Program-made: the position numbers and the translations under genes
Part shown: in pieces, positions 36,501 to 44,235 of the stretch
How positions within the stretch are numbered: position 1 is the stretch's first letter
Layout: each line of letters opens with the position of its first letter
From: Acidobacteria bacterium Mor1
GTDB lineage: Bacteria; Acidobacteriota; Polarisedimenticolia; Polarisedimenticolales; Polarisedimenticolaceae
NCBI GenBank assembly: GCA_001664505.1
Contig: CP011806.1
Span: 1,984,486-2,048,485 of the forward strand
DNA length: 64,000 bases
Direction: 5' to 3'
Notes under the pieces: generated by a model
The model's database searches: none
Told to the model about the DNA's origin: nothing
Seen by the model: the letters and a program-made list of their open reading frames with translations, nothing else

Positions 36501-36873
36501 CAACGAACTGACCGACCTGGACGACCCCAGCAGCATCTCCCTCACCTGGCAGAGCGAATGGAACCGCTGGGACGGCCTGGACTACACCGAGAACTACGCA
36601 TCGAACTTCAGCGAGAGCGTCACCCTGGACTACGTGGTGCTCTACAGCGAAGACAACGGCGCCACCTGGGCCTACGTCCAGAACGGAGCCGCGGCGGTGC
36701 CGGGAGAGCGGCCGACCGGCTCGATGCCGACCACCACCGCGACCGCCCTGTCCTGGTCGGTGCCGGCCTCGAAGTTCCCCCAGGGAAGCTACGTGATCCG
36801 TATCGAGGCCTATCGCCGCGGCCTCGACCTGCACTACGCCTATCACCAGCGTAAGGTCTACATCAAACGATGA
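33565..36873 (+). CDS. PilV-like prepilin with ~1080-residue extracellular passenger
   Basis: The 1102-residue product has a class III signal: NPQSG-LTLAEVLVSLGILAM, with cleavage after Gly14 and Glu at mature position 5. The hydrophobic assembly helix follows. Normal minor pilins are 120-250 residues; here the rest (about 40-1102) is a secreted, Asp/Asn/Thr-rich region including SVPISVLLEGVNASD, DRDGLGDDRRWDF and many aromatic-rich beta stretches. Such a long C-terminal part suggests a tip adhesin or enzyme role like PilY1, which is absent here. GTG 33562 is an alternative start overlapping the PilX stop. Confidence 0.75.
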   Translation: MRNVRIDSRNPQSGLTLAEVLVSLGILAMAMLAVSVFISASFHQTRHNADKDFAVQKSIAILEELKSIVEINDGQDVTLLDDYDDGISYNNVLTVQDGVTHPAHAASGNLANGTGWQYERQVSVQKFASLQANDVRLVNVKVFGWVEGERVLLAETAGVIRTIADNYPPTQVYDVYLLAMENVPGWWVYMANLVPFVGTAIQDLQARNPGLEFRTHWIRTLAYGRDEEYLPYFNVGSDSNADIDLAYFYPSTMPSGSAVDTYYVPDSLRGRANVDGSIINGYDATDNPAPYALADHFNHAMRLPQERDLFDARVLSGVEDSGAPTFRLLLEDMFTNPHDYTNAIIINVHGELFPFPPLRNYSDPAKDPTTHPEVRVVTHPERLRYDNDEDIQLRVYSYLTDPAASTDRLSVPISVLLEGVNASDVSVASIEGGFDGSAYYRETDSTDDGGNDMYHELTTVSGGTLVRLHNSPLKTPCPGGNCNLGGLDPSKRLYNLDYIPTPLDSGTGSFSRDLRHSGDSTKNTARWIINIDRDGLGDDRRWDFQTRIDDDLTTGTMYPSPDKPANLSETYVWRGDDTWSFGDGTKDEPGHVPLTERFQIMGDPRHNPYADLYEAYDLTNNPLGTGYNRYFDDFHDGSGNFANDSDYWPGFAVKNDGDSRNDLWQSRIEIDMNRAFQTLRQAVTRSNSLWTTMTGFSYYYVGIGNEIGYDSANGFANSIPVSRKPFDGGSGSRNEMSITTAQSGGVKYIKENTTNGWWGLNWLGELYPDTAYTGWSTKGNLATGTGSQRYIRVRRDAITDNLPAGTTFENAQRRTQQEGCTTFFSVGASNSKFHHTFSGGDGDLQSDGQEIADRFNFGIPDTVSANRPFYFNLNGSGGVPDNYLDSMYVGSSSLTASELAEFYDHPSSGVTTSALLGVDGPGEDMGFIVVNGIAQTVQTGSAFMSRWSVLTMLQSFMVGGLYSGSERIVQVPQTELLTPNELTDLDDPSSISLTWQSEWNRWDGLDYTENYASNFSESVTLDYVVLYSEDNGATWAYVQNGAAAVPGERPTGSMPTTTATALSWSVPASKFPQGSYVIRIEAYRRGLDLHYAYHQRKVYIKR

Positions 36874-37898
36874 CGAAGTCTGCCCACCGTTCCGCATCGC
36901 GCGACCAACGAGGCATCACCCTGCCGGAAATGCTGGTGGTGACCGCGCTCCTGAGCGTGATCGGCATCCTCTTCTTCCAGCTGTTCACCGGCACGGCCAA
37001 GACCTCGATGATGCTGGAGTCCCGCGCCGACCTGAACACCCTGGGACAGCGCTCGGTCAACGAGCTGCGCAGCCAGCTGATGCAGTCCCGGCTCGTGCTC
37101 GAGGGAGACGCCGTCGGCCAGAGCTACCTGACCGCGGCGACCCTCGACAGCAGCACCCCGGTGCTGACCGGCACCAAGCTGCCGAGTATCGACTCCACGG
37201 GAACGATCGAGCCGGAGACCAGCGGCAGCGATCTGGTGGGTAACTCGATCCTGTTGGTTCGCCAGCACGATCCGGTGGAGATCTCGATCGACCACGACGC
37301 CGACTCGAGCACGGCGAACATCGACTTTCTCGCCGACACCTACACGTTCCAGTACTTCTACCTGACCCAGCGCAGCGGCCGGGACTTCGGCAGCACCGGG
37401 AGCTACCTGGATCTGGTGCGGACCGAGAGTGCGACCTACGCCGACTACTTCCAGCTCAGCGGACTGACCGCGGCGGTCCGGGCGCAACTGCACACCGCCC
37501 TGATCGCCCAGGACATCGATTGGGCCTGGGACCCGGGCGAGTCGGCGAGCAGCGCCTTCTACGCGTTGACCACCGCCGGCGGCCTGACCGGCCCCAACAG
37601 CGGCCACAAGATCGATCTCAGCTCGCCGGAGTCCATGCTTCCGGAGTTTGCCGGCGGCCGGATCACCGGCAACATGACCTACTCGGTGGCCCGCAACAAC
37701 GTGATGGTCAGCAGCGGCTACCTACCGAGCCACAAGCTGGCTTATCCCAACGGCGAATTCCCCAGCGGCTTCGAGGTGCTGATCGTCGGGCCGTCGGGCT
37801 CCCGGCGGGTATTCATCCGGCTGGCGCTGATGTCCGACCAGGCGAATCAGATCCTGGGACACGCCAACGAGATCGTGATCGCCAGCTCCGACTTCTGA
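36870..37898 (+). CDS. PilW/GspJ-like minor pilin
   Basis: This 342-residue protein has a prepilin leader, DQRG-ITLPEMLVVTALLSVIGILFF, with Gly15 before the cut and Glu20 at mature position 5. The globular part follows the PilW pattern (SILLVRQHDPVEISIDHD, FLADTYTFQYFY). ATG 36870 overlaps the PilV-like stop by four bases (ATGA), so the two are translationally coupled. It closes the minor pilin cassette. No major pilin, prepilin peptidase or ATPase gene is in the window. Confidence 0.82.
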   Translation: MTKSAHRSASRDQRGITLPEMLVVTALLSVIGILFFQLFTGTAKTSMMLESRADLNTLGQRSVNELRSQLMQSRLVLEGDAVGQSYLTAATLDSSTPVLTGTKLPSIDSTGTIEPETSGSDLVGNSILLVRQHDPVEISIDHDADSSTANIDFLADTYTFQYFYLTQRSGRDFGSTGSYLDLVRTESATYADYFQLSGLTAAVRAQLHTALIAQDIDWAWDPGESASSAFYALTTAGGLTGPNSGHKIDLSSPESMLPEFAGGRITGNMTYSVARNNVMVSSGYLPSHKLAYPNGEFPSGFEVLIVGPSGSRRVFIRLALMSDQANQILGHANEIVIASSDF

Positions 37899-37911
37899 CC
37901 GGTCGCGCCGC

Positions 37912-39483
37912 TCAGTACCAGGCGCGCTGGTTGGTCTCGGCGTGATAGAGCGCCAGATCCGCCCAACGCCTCGCTTGCTCTTCGGGCACGTGGGGCACCG
38001 TCATCGATCCCGACGCCAACCGGATGTTGAGGTGGGTCAGCCCCGCCCGCCGCTGCCCCGGGGTCTGCCGGAACCCGACTTGCTGCACCTTGAACAGCGG
38101 AAACACCCGGACCCGCCGTCCGATGAACCCGACCCGCACGTAGCCGAACTCTCCATCCACACCGTAGCCCCAGCGGGACCAGCGCAACCGGGTCAGCCCG
38201 TAGGCCAGCCCGTAGAGCAACGGGACGGCCGCCGCGAACAGCCAGTGGGCAAAGATGGTCGGAGGCAACGTCAACAGCAGGATCGGCGGCGTCCAGCCGA
38301 AGAGCAGCACCCTGGAGATGAAGCGGCGGCGATCGGGCCGGGAGTATGCCGCCGGGCCCGCGCCGGCATCGACGAACTCCCGGGTCATCGCATCGGCCTC
38401 GGCGGGCTCGAGGGCGGGAACGATGAAGGAGGTCTGCGGCACCGGCATACCCGATGAGTCCACCTGCTGGCTGCCGGACCCGGTAACCTCGAGCTTCAGG
38501 TTGGCGATGCCCAGGAGGCGCGCCACGGCATTCTCGCGCCGGACCAGCGCCTGGATCTTGTGGCGTTTGAGAGCCACTTCGTGCCGGTTGAGCAGCCCGG
38601 CGCTGCGCCGATAGGTTTCGCCGCTTCGCTCGAGGCGATATCCGTAGTAGCGGAACAGCGCTCCGGCCATCGACAGCAGCGGCAGCACCAGCAGCCCGCC
38701 GGACACGCCGGCCAGGAGGGCCAGCCGCCCGAACAGGCCCCCGTCCCGGACGCCACGGACGATGCGCTGGATCAGATCCTCGAACAGCGGAAACCAGATA
38801 TCGTCGCCGACGCTGAAGATCGCCCCGAGGATCAGCGCGACCCAGACCAGACCGCTGGAGGTCAACCCGTAGCGGGCGATCTGCCCCGGAGTGCGCTGGA
38901 TCAGGAGTTCCGGCGACGGGGGGGAAACCGCTTTGACCGCAGAGTCGCCGGGGCCTCCGTCGGCGGCGGACCCCTCAGCGGGAACGTCGGACGGGACCGC
39001 CGGCGAGGCCGCGGCGGCCTCGGCCAGCATCGCCGTGCGCAACGCGTCGGCTCGCTCCCTGCGGATCCCCCCGAGCTTGACCTCCTTGCTGGCGCTCCCC
39101 GCGGTGTCGACCCCCAGAACCGCGAGCCCCAGCGGCCGCATGTAAAACGGTTCCTGGATCGAGATGTTCTGCACGCGCTTGAAGTCGATGGTCAGGCGTT
39201 CGTGCTGAATCACCCCCTGCCGGACAAGGAGCTGCCCCCGGGACACCTTGTACTGGAAGCGCAGGTAGCCGAGGAACGCCCAGACCAGCAAGATCAGGCC
39301 CAGCGGAATCAGGGCCAGGAGCAGCCAGGTCCAACGCAGCTTTTCGACCGTGGCGAACACGGCGACCAGGGGCAGCAATGCCTGGAGCCCCTGGGTCAGG
39401 ATCCCTTTCAGGAACCTTCCGATGTTGAGCAGGATCGCCGTCGGCGATGTGCGCTGCCAATCCTGCTCGGGCAGGTCGATCAA
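37912..39483 (-). CDS. YdbT-like PH-domain (bPH2) membrane protein
   Basis: This 523-residue product has several bacterial PH (bPH2) domains alternating with paired membrane helices, as in Bacillus YdbT. Domain cores show FKRVQNISIQEPF, KRHKIQALVRRE and FKVQQVGFRQTP. A polar Pro/Ala/Ser insert of about 35 residues lies near 180. The start is a TTG at 39483 overlapping the YdbS stop as TTGA; no better start exists upstream. The pair is often found together and is linked in other bacteria to resistance to membrane-active antimicrobials. Mechanism here unknown. Confidence 0.82.
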   Translation of the reverse strand: MIDLPEQDWQRTSPTAILLNIGRFLKGILTQGLQALLPLVAVFATVEKLRWTWLLLALIPLGLILLVWAFLGYLRFQYKVSRGQLLVRQGVIQHERLTIDFKRVQNISIQEPFYMRPLGLAVLGVDTAGSASKEVKLGGIRRERADALRTAMLAEAAAASPAVPSDVPAEGSAADGGPGDSAVKAVSPPSPELLIQRTPGQIARYGLTSSGLVWVALILGAIFSVGDDIWFPLFEDLIQRIVRGVRDGGLFGRLALLAGVSGGLLVLPLLSMAGALFRYYGYRLERSGETYRRSAGLLNRHEVALKRHKIQALVRRENAVARLLGIANLKLEVTGSGSQQVDSSGMPVPQTSFIVPALEPAEADAMTREFVDAGAGPAAYSRPDRRRFISRVLLFGWTPPILLLTLPPTIFAHWLFAAAVPLLYGLAYGLTRLRWSRWGYGVDGEFGYVRVGFIGRRVRVFPLFKVQQVGFRQTPGQRRAGLTHLNIRLASGSMTVPHVPEEQARRWADLALYHAETNQRAWY

Positions 39484-40028
39484 CTGCGTTCCTCGAGCCG
39501 GCCGGTGACGTAGTCCCGCAACTCGGTGGCACGCTCGGCGGTCAGGCCGTCGATCTGGAGATCGACGCCGGACGCGCCGGCGGTGTAGAGCTTGAGCGAA
39601 GCCAGCCCGTAGCGCCGCTGAAGCGGACCCGACGAGACCTCGGCATGTTGCAGTCGGTTGAGGGGGAGCAACACCGTCTTGCGAAAGATCACCCCGTTGC
39701 GATACGCGATGTCGTGCTCCCGCAGGGCGTAGCCGGCGAGCCGCGCACGCCGCACCGAGAAATAGAGCGGGGCCGAGGCGATCAGGCAGCCCAGCAGCAA
39801 AATACCGCCCAGGATCAGCGGGATGGCGCCGACCAGGATCTTGCCCTTGATGTAGAGCGCTCCCGAGATGATGCTGCCGCCGATCAACGGGACCGCCAGA
39901 ACGGCAAGGGTGATCAGAAGCCCCTGGACCATCACCTCCCGGGGGAAGTTCGGCGCCATCGGCTCGAACTCGATATCCACCGCCCTGGGTAACTCCTCGG
40001 CGGGGATCTGTACGTTGCTGAAGCTCAT
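39480..40028 (-). CDS. YdbS-like PH-domain membrane protein
   Basis: This 182-residue protein has two membrane helices (about 35-75) and one bPH2 domain with HDIAYRNGVIFRKTVLLPLNRLQHAEVSSGPLQ-like spacing, the YdbS hallmark. It precedes and is coupled to the YdbT-like gene through a four-base overlap. Its start faces the long leader of the DEAD-box helicase. Confidence 0.82.
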   Translation of the reverse strand: MSFSNVQIPAEELPRAVDIEFEPMAPNFPREVMVQGLLITLAVLAVPLIGGSIISGALYIKGKILVGAIPLILGGILLLGCLIASAPLYFSVRRARLAGYALREHDIAYRNGVIFRKTVLLPLNRLQHAEVSSGPLQRRYGLASLKLYTAGASGVDLQIDGLTAERATELRDYVTGRLEERS

Positions 40029-40277
40029 ATTTCGGCCAACCCCTTGAGACTACGCGAGAAGCATACTTGAGGTTCCCTGGCGCGGCGCGGCTCCGGGTGC
40101 TACGTTCGATGTGTCTAGTGAAGCCGGATTCACCGGCCCGCGGCGTACAACAGGGTCCCTCGAGGATCACGCCGCCAAGAAACTCCCCTCCCTGACTCTG
40201 TTGTTTAGGTAGGCGACGCCGTACGCTCCCGCTCCGTACACGGTCGAGCGCGTGCCGCCGAAGAAAGCACTCTCTGT
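40029..40277 (+). promoter_or_regulatory. leader of the DEAD-box helicase gene
   Basis: The 249-base divergent gap holds no gene. CAACAG near 40147 can pair with CTGTTG near 40198, including GGTC/GAC extensions, in a long hairpin. Structured leaders are common for DEAD-box RNA helicase genes and may permit self- or cold-regulation; that is inference. Confidence 0.4.
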
Positions 40278-41666
40278 ATGTCCGAAACCCGCACCGAACC
40301 CCAGAACGGGTTCGCCTCATTCGAGTTCGATCCGCGCCTCGAGCGCGCCATTGCCGACGCCGGTTTTGCCGAGCCCCGGCCGATTCAGAAACAGACCATC
40401 CCCGCCGCCCTCGACGGACAGGACGTCCTGGGCCTGGCCCAGACCGGCACCGGCAAGACCGCGGCCTTCGCCCTGCCCCTGCTGGACTACGTCCTCGAGA
40501 GCCGGGAGCGCCAGCCGAGCGCCCTGATCGTTGCGCCGACCCGCGAACTCGCGACCCAGATCGCCGAGGAGATTCGCAGGCTGGCCAAGTACACCCGCAT
40601 CCAGGTGGCGACCCTCTTCGGTGGAGTCTCCCTGGGCTCGCAGCGCACCGCGTTGCGCCGCAACCCCGAGATCCTCGTGGCCTGCCCCGGCCGGTTGCTG
40701 GACCTCTACCGCCAGGGTGACGTGCGCCTCGACCGCATCGAGACCCTGGTGCTCGACGAAGCGGACCACATGTTCGACATGGGCTTCCTGCCGGACATCC
40801 GCAAGATCCTGGAGGCACTGCCCGAGGACCGCCAGAACCTGCTGTTCTCGGCGACGATGCCTCCCGAGATCCGCAAGCTGGCCAAGGGGCTGCTCTACAA
40901 GCCTCATGTGGTGGAGCTCGAGTCGACCCGGCCTGTCTCGACCATCGACCACGCGCTCTACCCGGTGGACCCCGGGCGCAAGATGCAGCTGCTCGAGAAG
41001 GTGCTCGGCGACGGGGACTGCACGTCCGCAATCGTCTTCACCCGCACCAAGCATCGGGCCAAACGTCTGGCGCAACAGCTGAGTCGTTCCGGCCATCGGG
41101 CGGTGGCACTCCAGGGCAACATGTCCCAGAACGCCCGTACCCGGGCCATGGACGGATTTCGCAAGAAAGAGTTCGACGTGCTGGTCGCCACCGACATCGC
41201 GGCCCGCGGCATCGACATCGAGCAGGTTTCCCACGTCGTCAACTTCGACATGCCGACCACTCCCGAGGGCTACACCCACCGCATCGGGCGCACCGGCCGT
41301 GCCGAACGCCAGGGCCGGGCCTACACCTTCGTGTCCGGCGAAGACCGGGAGATGATTCGTGCGGTGGAGCGTCGCATCGGCGCGATGATCCCGCGGCTCA
41401 GCGTCGAGGGGATCACCGGCGAGCTGCCGGCGGATCGGGAGCAACCCAGGCGGCGGCCTTCCGACCGTCCCGCATCCTCGCGGCCGCGGCGGCGGCGTCG
41501 GCGCCCCGCCGGCTCGAGGCCGAGGAGCCAGTCGGGAAACGCGTCCAAGCCGGGCCGCAGCGCAGGGGGATCCCGGTCGAAAGCGAGCGGAACCGCTGCC
41601 GGTGGCTCGCGAAAGTCGGGGAACGCCAAGAACAACGGCCGGAGGCGGCGGCGCGCCGCCAGCTGA
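40278..41666 (+). CDS. DEAD-box RNA helicase (RhlE-like)
   Basis: The protein has 462 residues. All core motifs are present: a Q-motif, AQTGTGKT (about 55-62), PTRELA, the DEAD at 160-163, SAT, and the C-terminal HRIGRTGR. It is an RhlE-type core with a basic tail (about 385-462) rich in Arg/Ser/Gly that probably binds RNA. It may assist ribosome assembly or RNA decay. It ends 11 bases from the convergent YtkA-like gene. Confidence 0.93.
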   Translation: MSETRTEPQNGFASFEFDPRLERAIADAGFAEPRPIQKQTIPAALDGQDVLGLAQTGTGKTAAFALPLLDYVLESRERQPSALIVAPTRELATQIAEEIRRLAKYTRIQVATLFGGVSLGSQRTALRRNPEILVACPGRLLDLYRQGDVRLDRIETLVLDEADHMFDMGFLPDIRKILEALPEDRQNLLFSATMPPEIRKLAKGLLYKPHVVELESTRPVSTIDHALYPVDPGRKMQLLEKVLGDGDCTSAIVFTRTKHRAKRLAQQLSRSGHRAVALQGNMSQNARTRAMDGFRKKEFDVLVATDIAARGIDIEQVSHVVNFDMPTTPEGYTHRIGRTGRAERQGRAYTFVSGEDREMIRAVERRIGAMIPRLSVEGITGELPADREQPRRRPSDRPASSRPRRRRRRPAGSRPRSQSGNASKPGRSAGGSRSKASGTAAGGSRKSGNAKNNGRRRRRAAS

Positions 41667-41677
41667 CCCGGCGGGCG

Positions 41678-43120
41678 CTACATCACCGGAACGTCGAAGA
41701 CCGCCACGCGGCCCTGCCCCTCGTGGTTGAGCTGCACCCACAGACGGTACAGGCCGGCCTCGGGGAATCCGTAGGGGAACTGCACCTGCTCCCGGGCCGT
41801 GCCCTCGCTGCCGCGAGGGTCCCGGCTGTCGACCTGGGTGGTTCCACCCGGGTAGATCTCGGCGAACACGTCGGCGTCGGCCCGCATGACCGTCAGCCGT
41901 CCCGGTTCCCCTTCGACCGGAGCGGCCGCGACGACCGCCCCCTCCGGATCCAGTAGCTCGAAGGTCAACGGGTAGAACTCACCGGCGATCAGCGAGCGCG
42001 ACTGCGGCAGGACCCACCGCACCCGGTAACCCTCGCCGGCGTCGGCGGTCAACTCGTCGAGCCGGGTCGAGCCGAAGGGAGCACTCTGGACCCCGGTTGC
42101 TTCCCTCGACCGCACCCGCCCGTCGGCAACCTCGAAGGACTCGGTCACCGTCAAAACTTCCCCGCTTTCCCGGGTCACCTGACCGAATACCCGGTACTCC
42201 CCCCTGACCGGAGGTTCGAACCGGAAGCGGAAGGCGCTCGGCCCGGACTTCTCGGGGTTGATGTGCCAGAAGTGGTCGGCGTCGGGATAGCGCACGATCG
42301 TCATGTGCATCATGTGCCCGCGTGCCGGGACGATTCCCAGTTCGCGCTGCCCGCCGTCCCCGCCGAGGGTCAGTACGGCCTCGACCGGCCGGCCGGCGGC
42401 TACCGGCCCCAGCGTTCTCAGGCTGCCGACGATCCTTCGACTGTCGGCGACTTCGTACAGGGCGTGGACCTGCGACCAGTAGTTGCCGATGAAGGCCAGG
42501 ATGACGGTGAACGCGGCGCCTCCCAGGGCGCCCCAGATGCGTCCGCGGCGGATGTCGACCGGCGACGGCACTCCCGCGGACTCGAGACGGTGGGCGTTGC
42601 GCCCCATGCTGCCCAGGATCAGGAACCCGCTGAAAAACAGGAACGTGAGCATGCCGATCAACGTGCCCGCCAGCCCGGGCTCGATGGTCTTCGGCGCCGG
42701 GATCTGGGCCGGCGCGGCCACACTCAACGTGCCCACTCCTCGAACACCCTCGAGGCGCGCCTGGAGCCGCCAGACCCCGGTGACCATCAAGGGCACCGGA
42801 GCGGTGAAGAACGCGGGATCGACCTCCGAGGGGACGCCGTCGACCCAGGGTGCCGCGTGCTGCTCTCCCTGGGGCGGCACCGCCCGAATCTGAACCGAGA
42901 TCTGTTCGTCGGCGGCGCGATCCTGGATGCGGACCTGCACCTCCGCCTCTCCGGGGATCGCCTCGGGCATGTGAGCGATCAGCAGAATGTCGTAGGGACC
43001 GGCGAGATCCTGAACGAAGACGTGCGGGCTGTTGAGATGCGCTCCGGCAGGCAGTGCCGACAAGAGAAGCAGCGCCATCAGGGCGGCTGCCGACCATGCC
43101 CTGCGCGTCCACCCGGTCAT
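41678..43120 (-). CDS. membrane-anchored protein with two YtkA-like domains
   Basis: The 480-residue product has an N-terminal signal (about 8-27), a short domain, two membrane helices (about 150-175 and 195-215) and two periplasmic beta-sandwiches. Each ends like the YtkA/FixH group: GHMMHMTIVRYPDADHF, FEPPVRGEYRVFGQV in the first, FPYGFPEAGLYRLWVQ and FDVPV in the second. His/Met residues in the first could bind copper. It is the last gene of a four-gene operon; ATG 43120 overlaps the upstream stop by four bases. Confidence 0.7.
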   Translation of the reverse strand: MTGWTRRAWSAAALMALLLLSALPAGAHLNSPHVFVQDLAGPYDILLIAHMPEAIPGEAEVQVRIQDRAADEQISVQIRAVPPQGEQHAAPWVDGVPSEVDPAFFTAPVPLMVTGVWRLQARLEGVRGVGTLSVAAPAQIPAPKTIEPGLAGTLIGMLTFLFFSGFLILGSMGRNAHRLESAGVPSPVDIRRGRIWGALGGAAFTVILAFIGNYWSQVHALYEVADSRRIVGSLRTLGPVAAGRPVEAVLTLGGDGGQRELGIVPARGHMMHMTIVRYPDADHFWHINPEKSGPSAFRFRFEPPVRGEYRVFGQVTRESGEVLTVTESFEVADGRVRSREATGVQSAPFGSTRLDELTADAGEGYRVRWVLPQSRSLIAGEFYPLTFELLDPEGAVVAAAPVEGEPGRLTVMRADADVFAEIYPGGTTQVDSRDPRGSEGTAREQVQFPYGFPEAGLYRLWVQLNHEGQGRVAVFDVPVM

Positions 43121-44235
43121 CGAGCCACCCGTCGCATCCAGTCCCCGGCGTAGGTCGCGAGCCAGGCCAGGAGGGACGCCGCGAAGATCGCGATGATGAA
43201 AGACAGAATCGAACCCAGATCGAAGTCGACCAAAGGCACCGCCCGTGGCTCGCGGTCGAAGGCGCTGGCCGGTACATGGCCGGCGAGCAGCCGGTTGGCG
43301 CCCAGGGGGGAAACGACGATCCCGGAAGAGATCCAGTTGGCCACGTTGAACGTGATCACGAAGGCCAGCCCGGCGCGCAGCGAGCTCCGCACCCGCTGCT
43401 TCAGCGAAGCGGTGGCCATCCAGGCCAGAGCGAGGCCGGGAATGAACAGCAGCATCGGAAACAGCGGCGGGAAGAAGTGTTCGACCTCGTGGTAGACCGG
43501 CCCGAACTGCGGGGTGGCGGGGAACAGCTGAAAGACCTGCATCAGCGTCAGCATCAGCATCACGTAGAGCGCGCCGCTGACCGCGGCGGCCCAGCGCCAG
43601 CGCAGGTAGCGTTGGATCAACACCATGGCGAAGGGGAAGGTCGTCGCCGAAGAGATGACGAACGCCTTGGCCCGCACCGCCAGCGGCCCGTAGTACGGGT
43701 CGACCGCGATGGTCAGATGGGCCAGGAACAGGCCCCAGATCAGCAGCACCGGCAGCCGGTAGCGGTTGGTGCCCAACTCGCGCTGTTCGTTGTGGTAGCG
43801 AGCCACGACCATGAACTGGCCGAAGTAGAAAATCGTGATGCCCCAGGCCAGGAGCGCGTGGGGCGGCGAGAACACCGAGACGTCGAGGCCGTAGACCCGG
43901 TGCCACCAGTCGTCGAAGACGATGGCGGTCAGCTGCAGGAACATGCCCCAGAGGGTGACGAACGCCCCCGATGGGCCGCGGAACCCGAGGACCTTCAGCG
44001 CCGGAGAGTTCTTGTTCTTGCCGAATGTGAAGCTCAAGACCAGGCCGCTGGCGTAGATGAACGCGATGATCAACGAGATGTAGATCACCACGTGGGGCAG
44101 GGTCCAGGTCGAGTCCCGGCCGATGCAGCGATGCCACTGGATATCCCACTGCCAGCCGAGCAGCATGGCCAGGCAGGAGGCGACGGCACAGGCCACCGGC
44201 ACCGGGACTCCCCACGAACTCCGCGGTGTCGTCAC
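43117..44235 (-). CDS. multi-pass membrane protein with conserved His/Trp motifs
   Basis: This 372-residue protein has about nine membrane helices. WQWDIQWHRCIGRDSTW-type spacing near residue 28 and DDWWHRVYGLDVSVFSPPH near residue 105 place pairs of His and Trp in loops at helix ends, as in metal- or haem-binding membrane subunits. No named family is recognised. It sits between a cytochrome c peroxidase gene and a YtkA-like gene, overlapping both by four bases, so all act together. Confidence 0.7.
   Translation of the reverse strand: MTTPRSSWGVPVPVACAVASCLAMLLGWQWDIQWHRCIGRDSTWTLPHVVIYISLIIAFIYASGLVLSFTFGKNKNSPALKVLGFRGPSGAFVTLWGMFLQLTAIVFDDWWHRVYGLDVSVFSPPHALLAWGITIFYFGQFMVVARYHNEQRELGTNRYRLPVLLIWGLFLAHLTIAVDPYYGPLAVRAKAFVISSATTFPFAMVLIQRYLRWRWAAAVSGALYVMLMLTLMQVFQLFPATPQFGPVYHEVEHFFPPLFPMLLFIPGLALAWMATASLKQRVRSSLRAGLAFVITFNVANWISSGIVVSPLGANRLLAGHVPASAFDREPRAVPLVDFDLGSILSFIIAIFAASLLAWLATYAGDWMRRVAR

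Noticed and set aside
34636-36897. Long minus-strand frame over the PilV-like gene
   Set aside because: Antisense shadow; no start or domain support.
39484-41031. N-terminal extension of the YdbT-like protein
   Set aside because: The extra part is an Arg/Gly-rich shadow of the YdbS and helicase genes.
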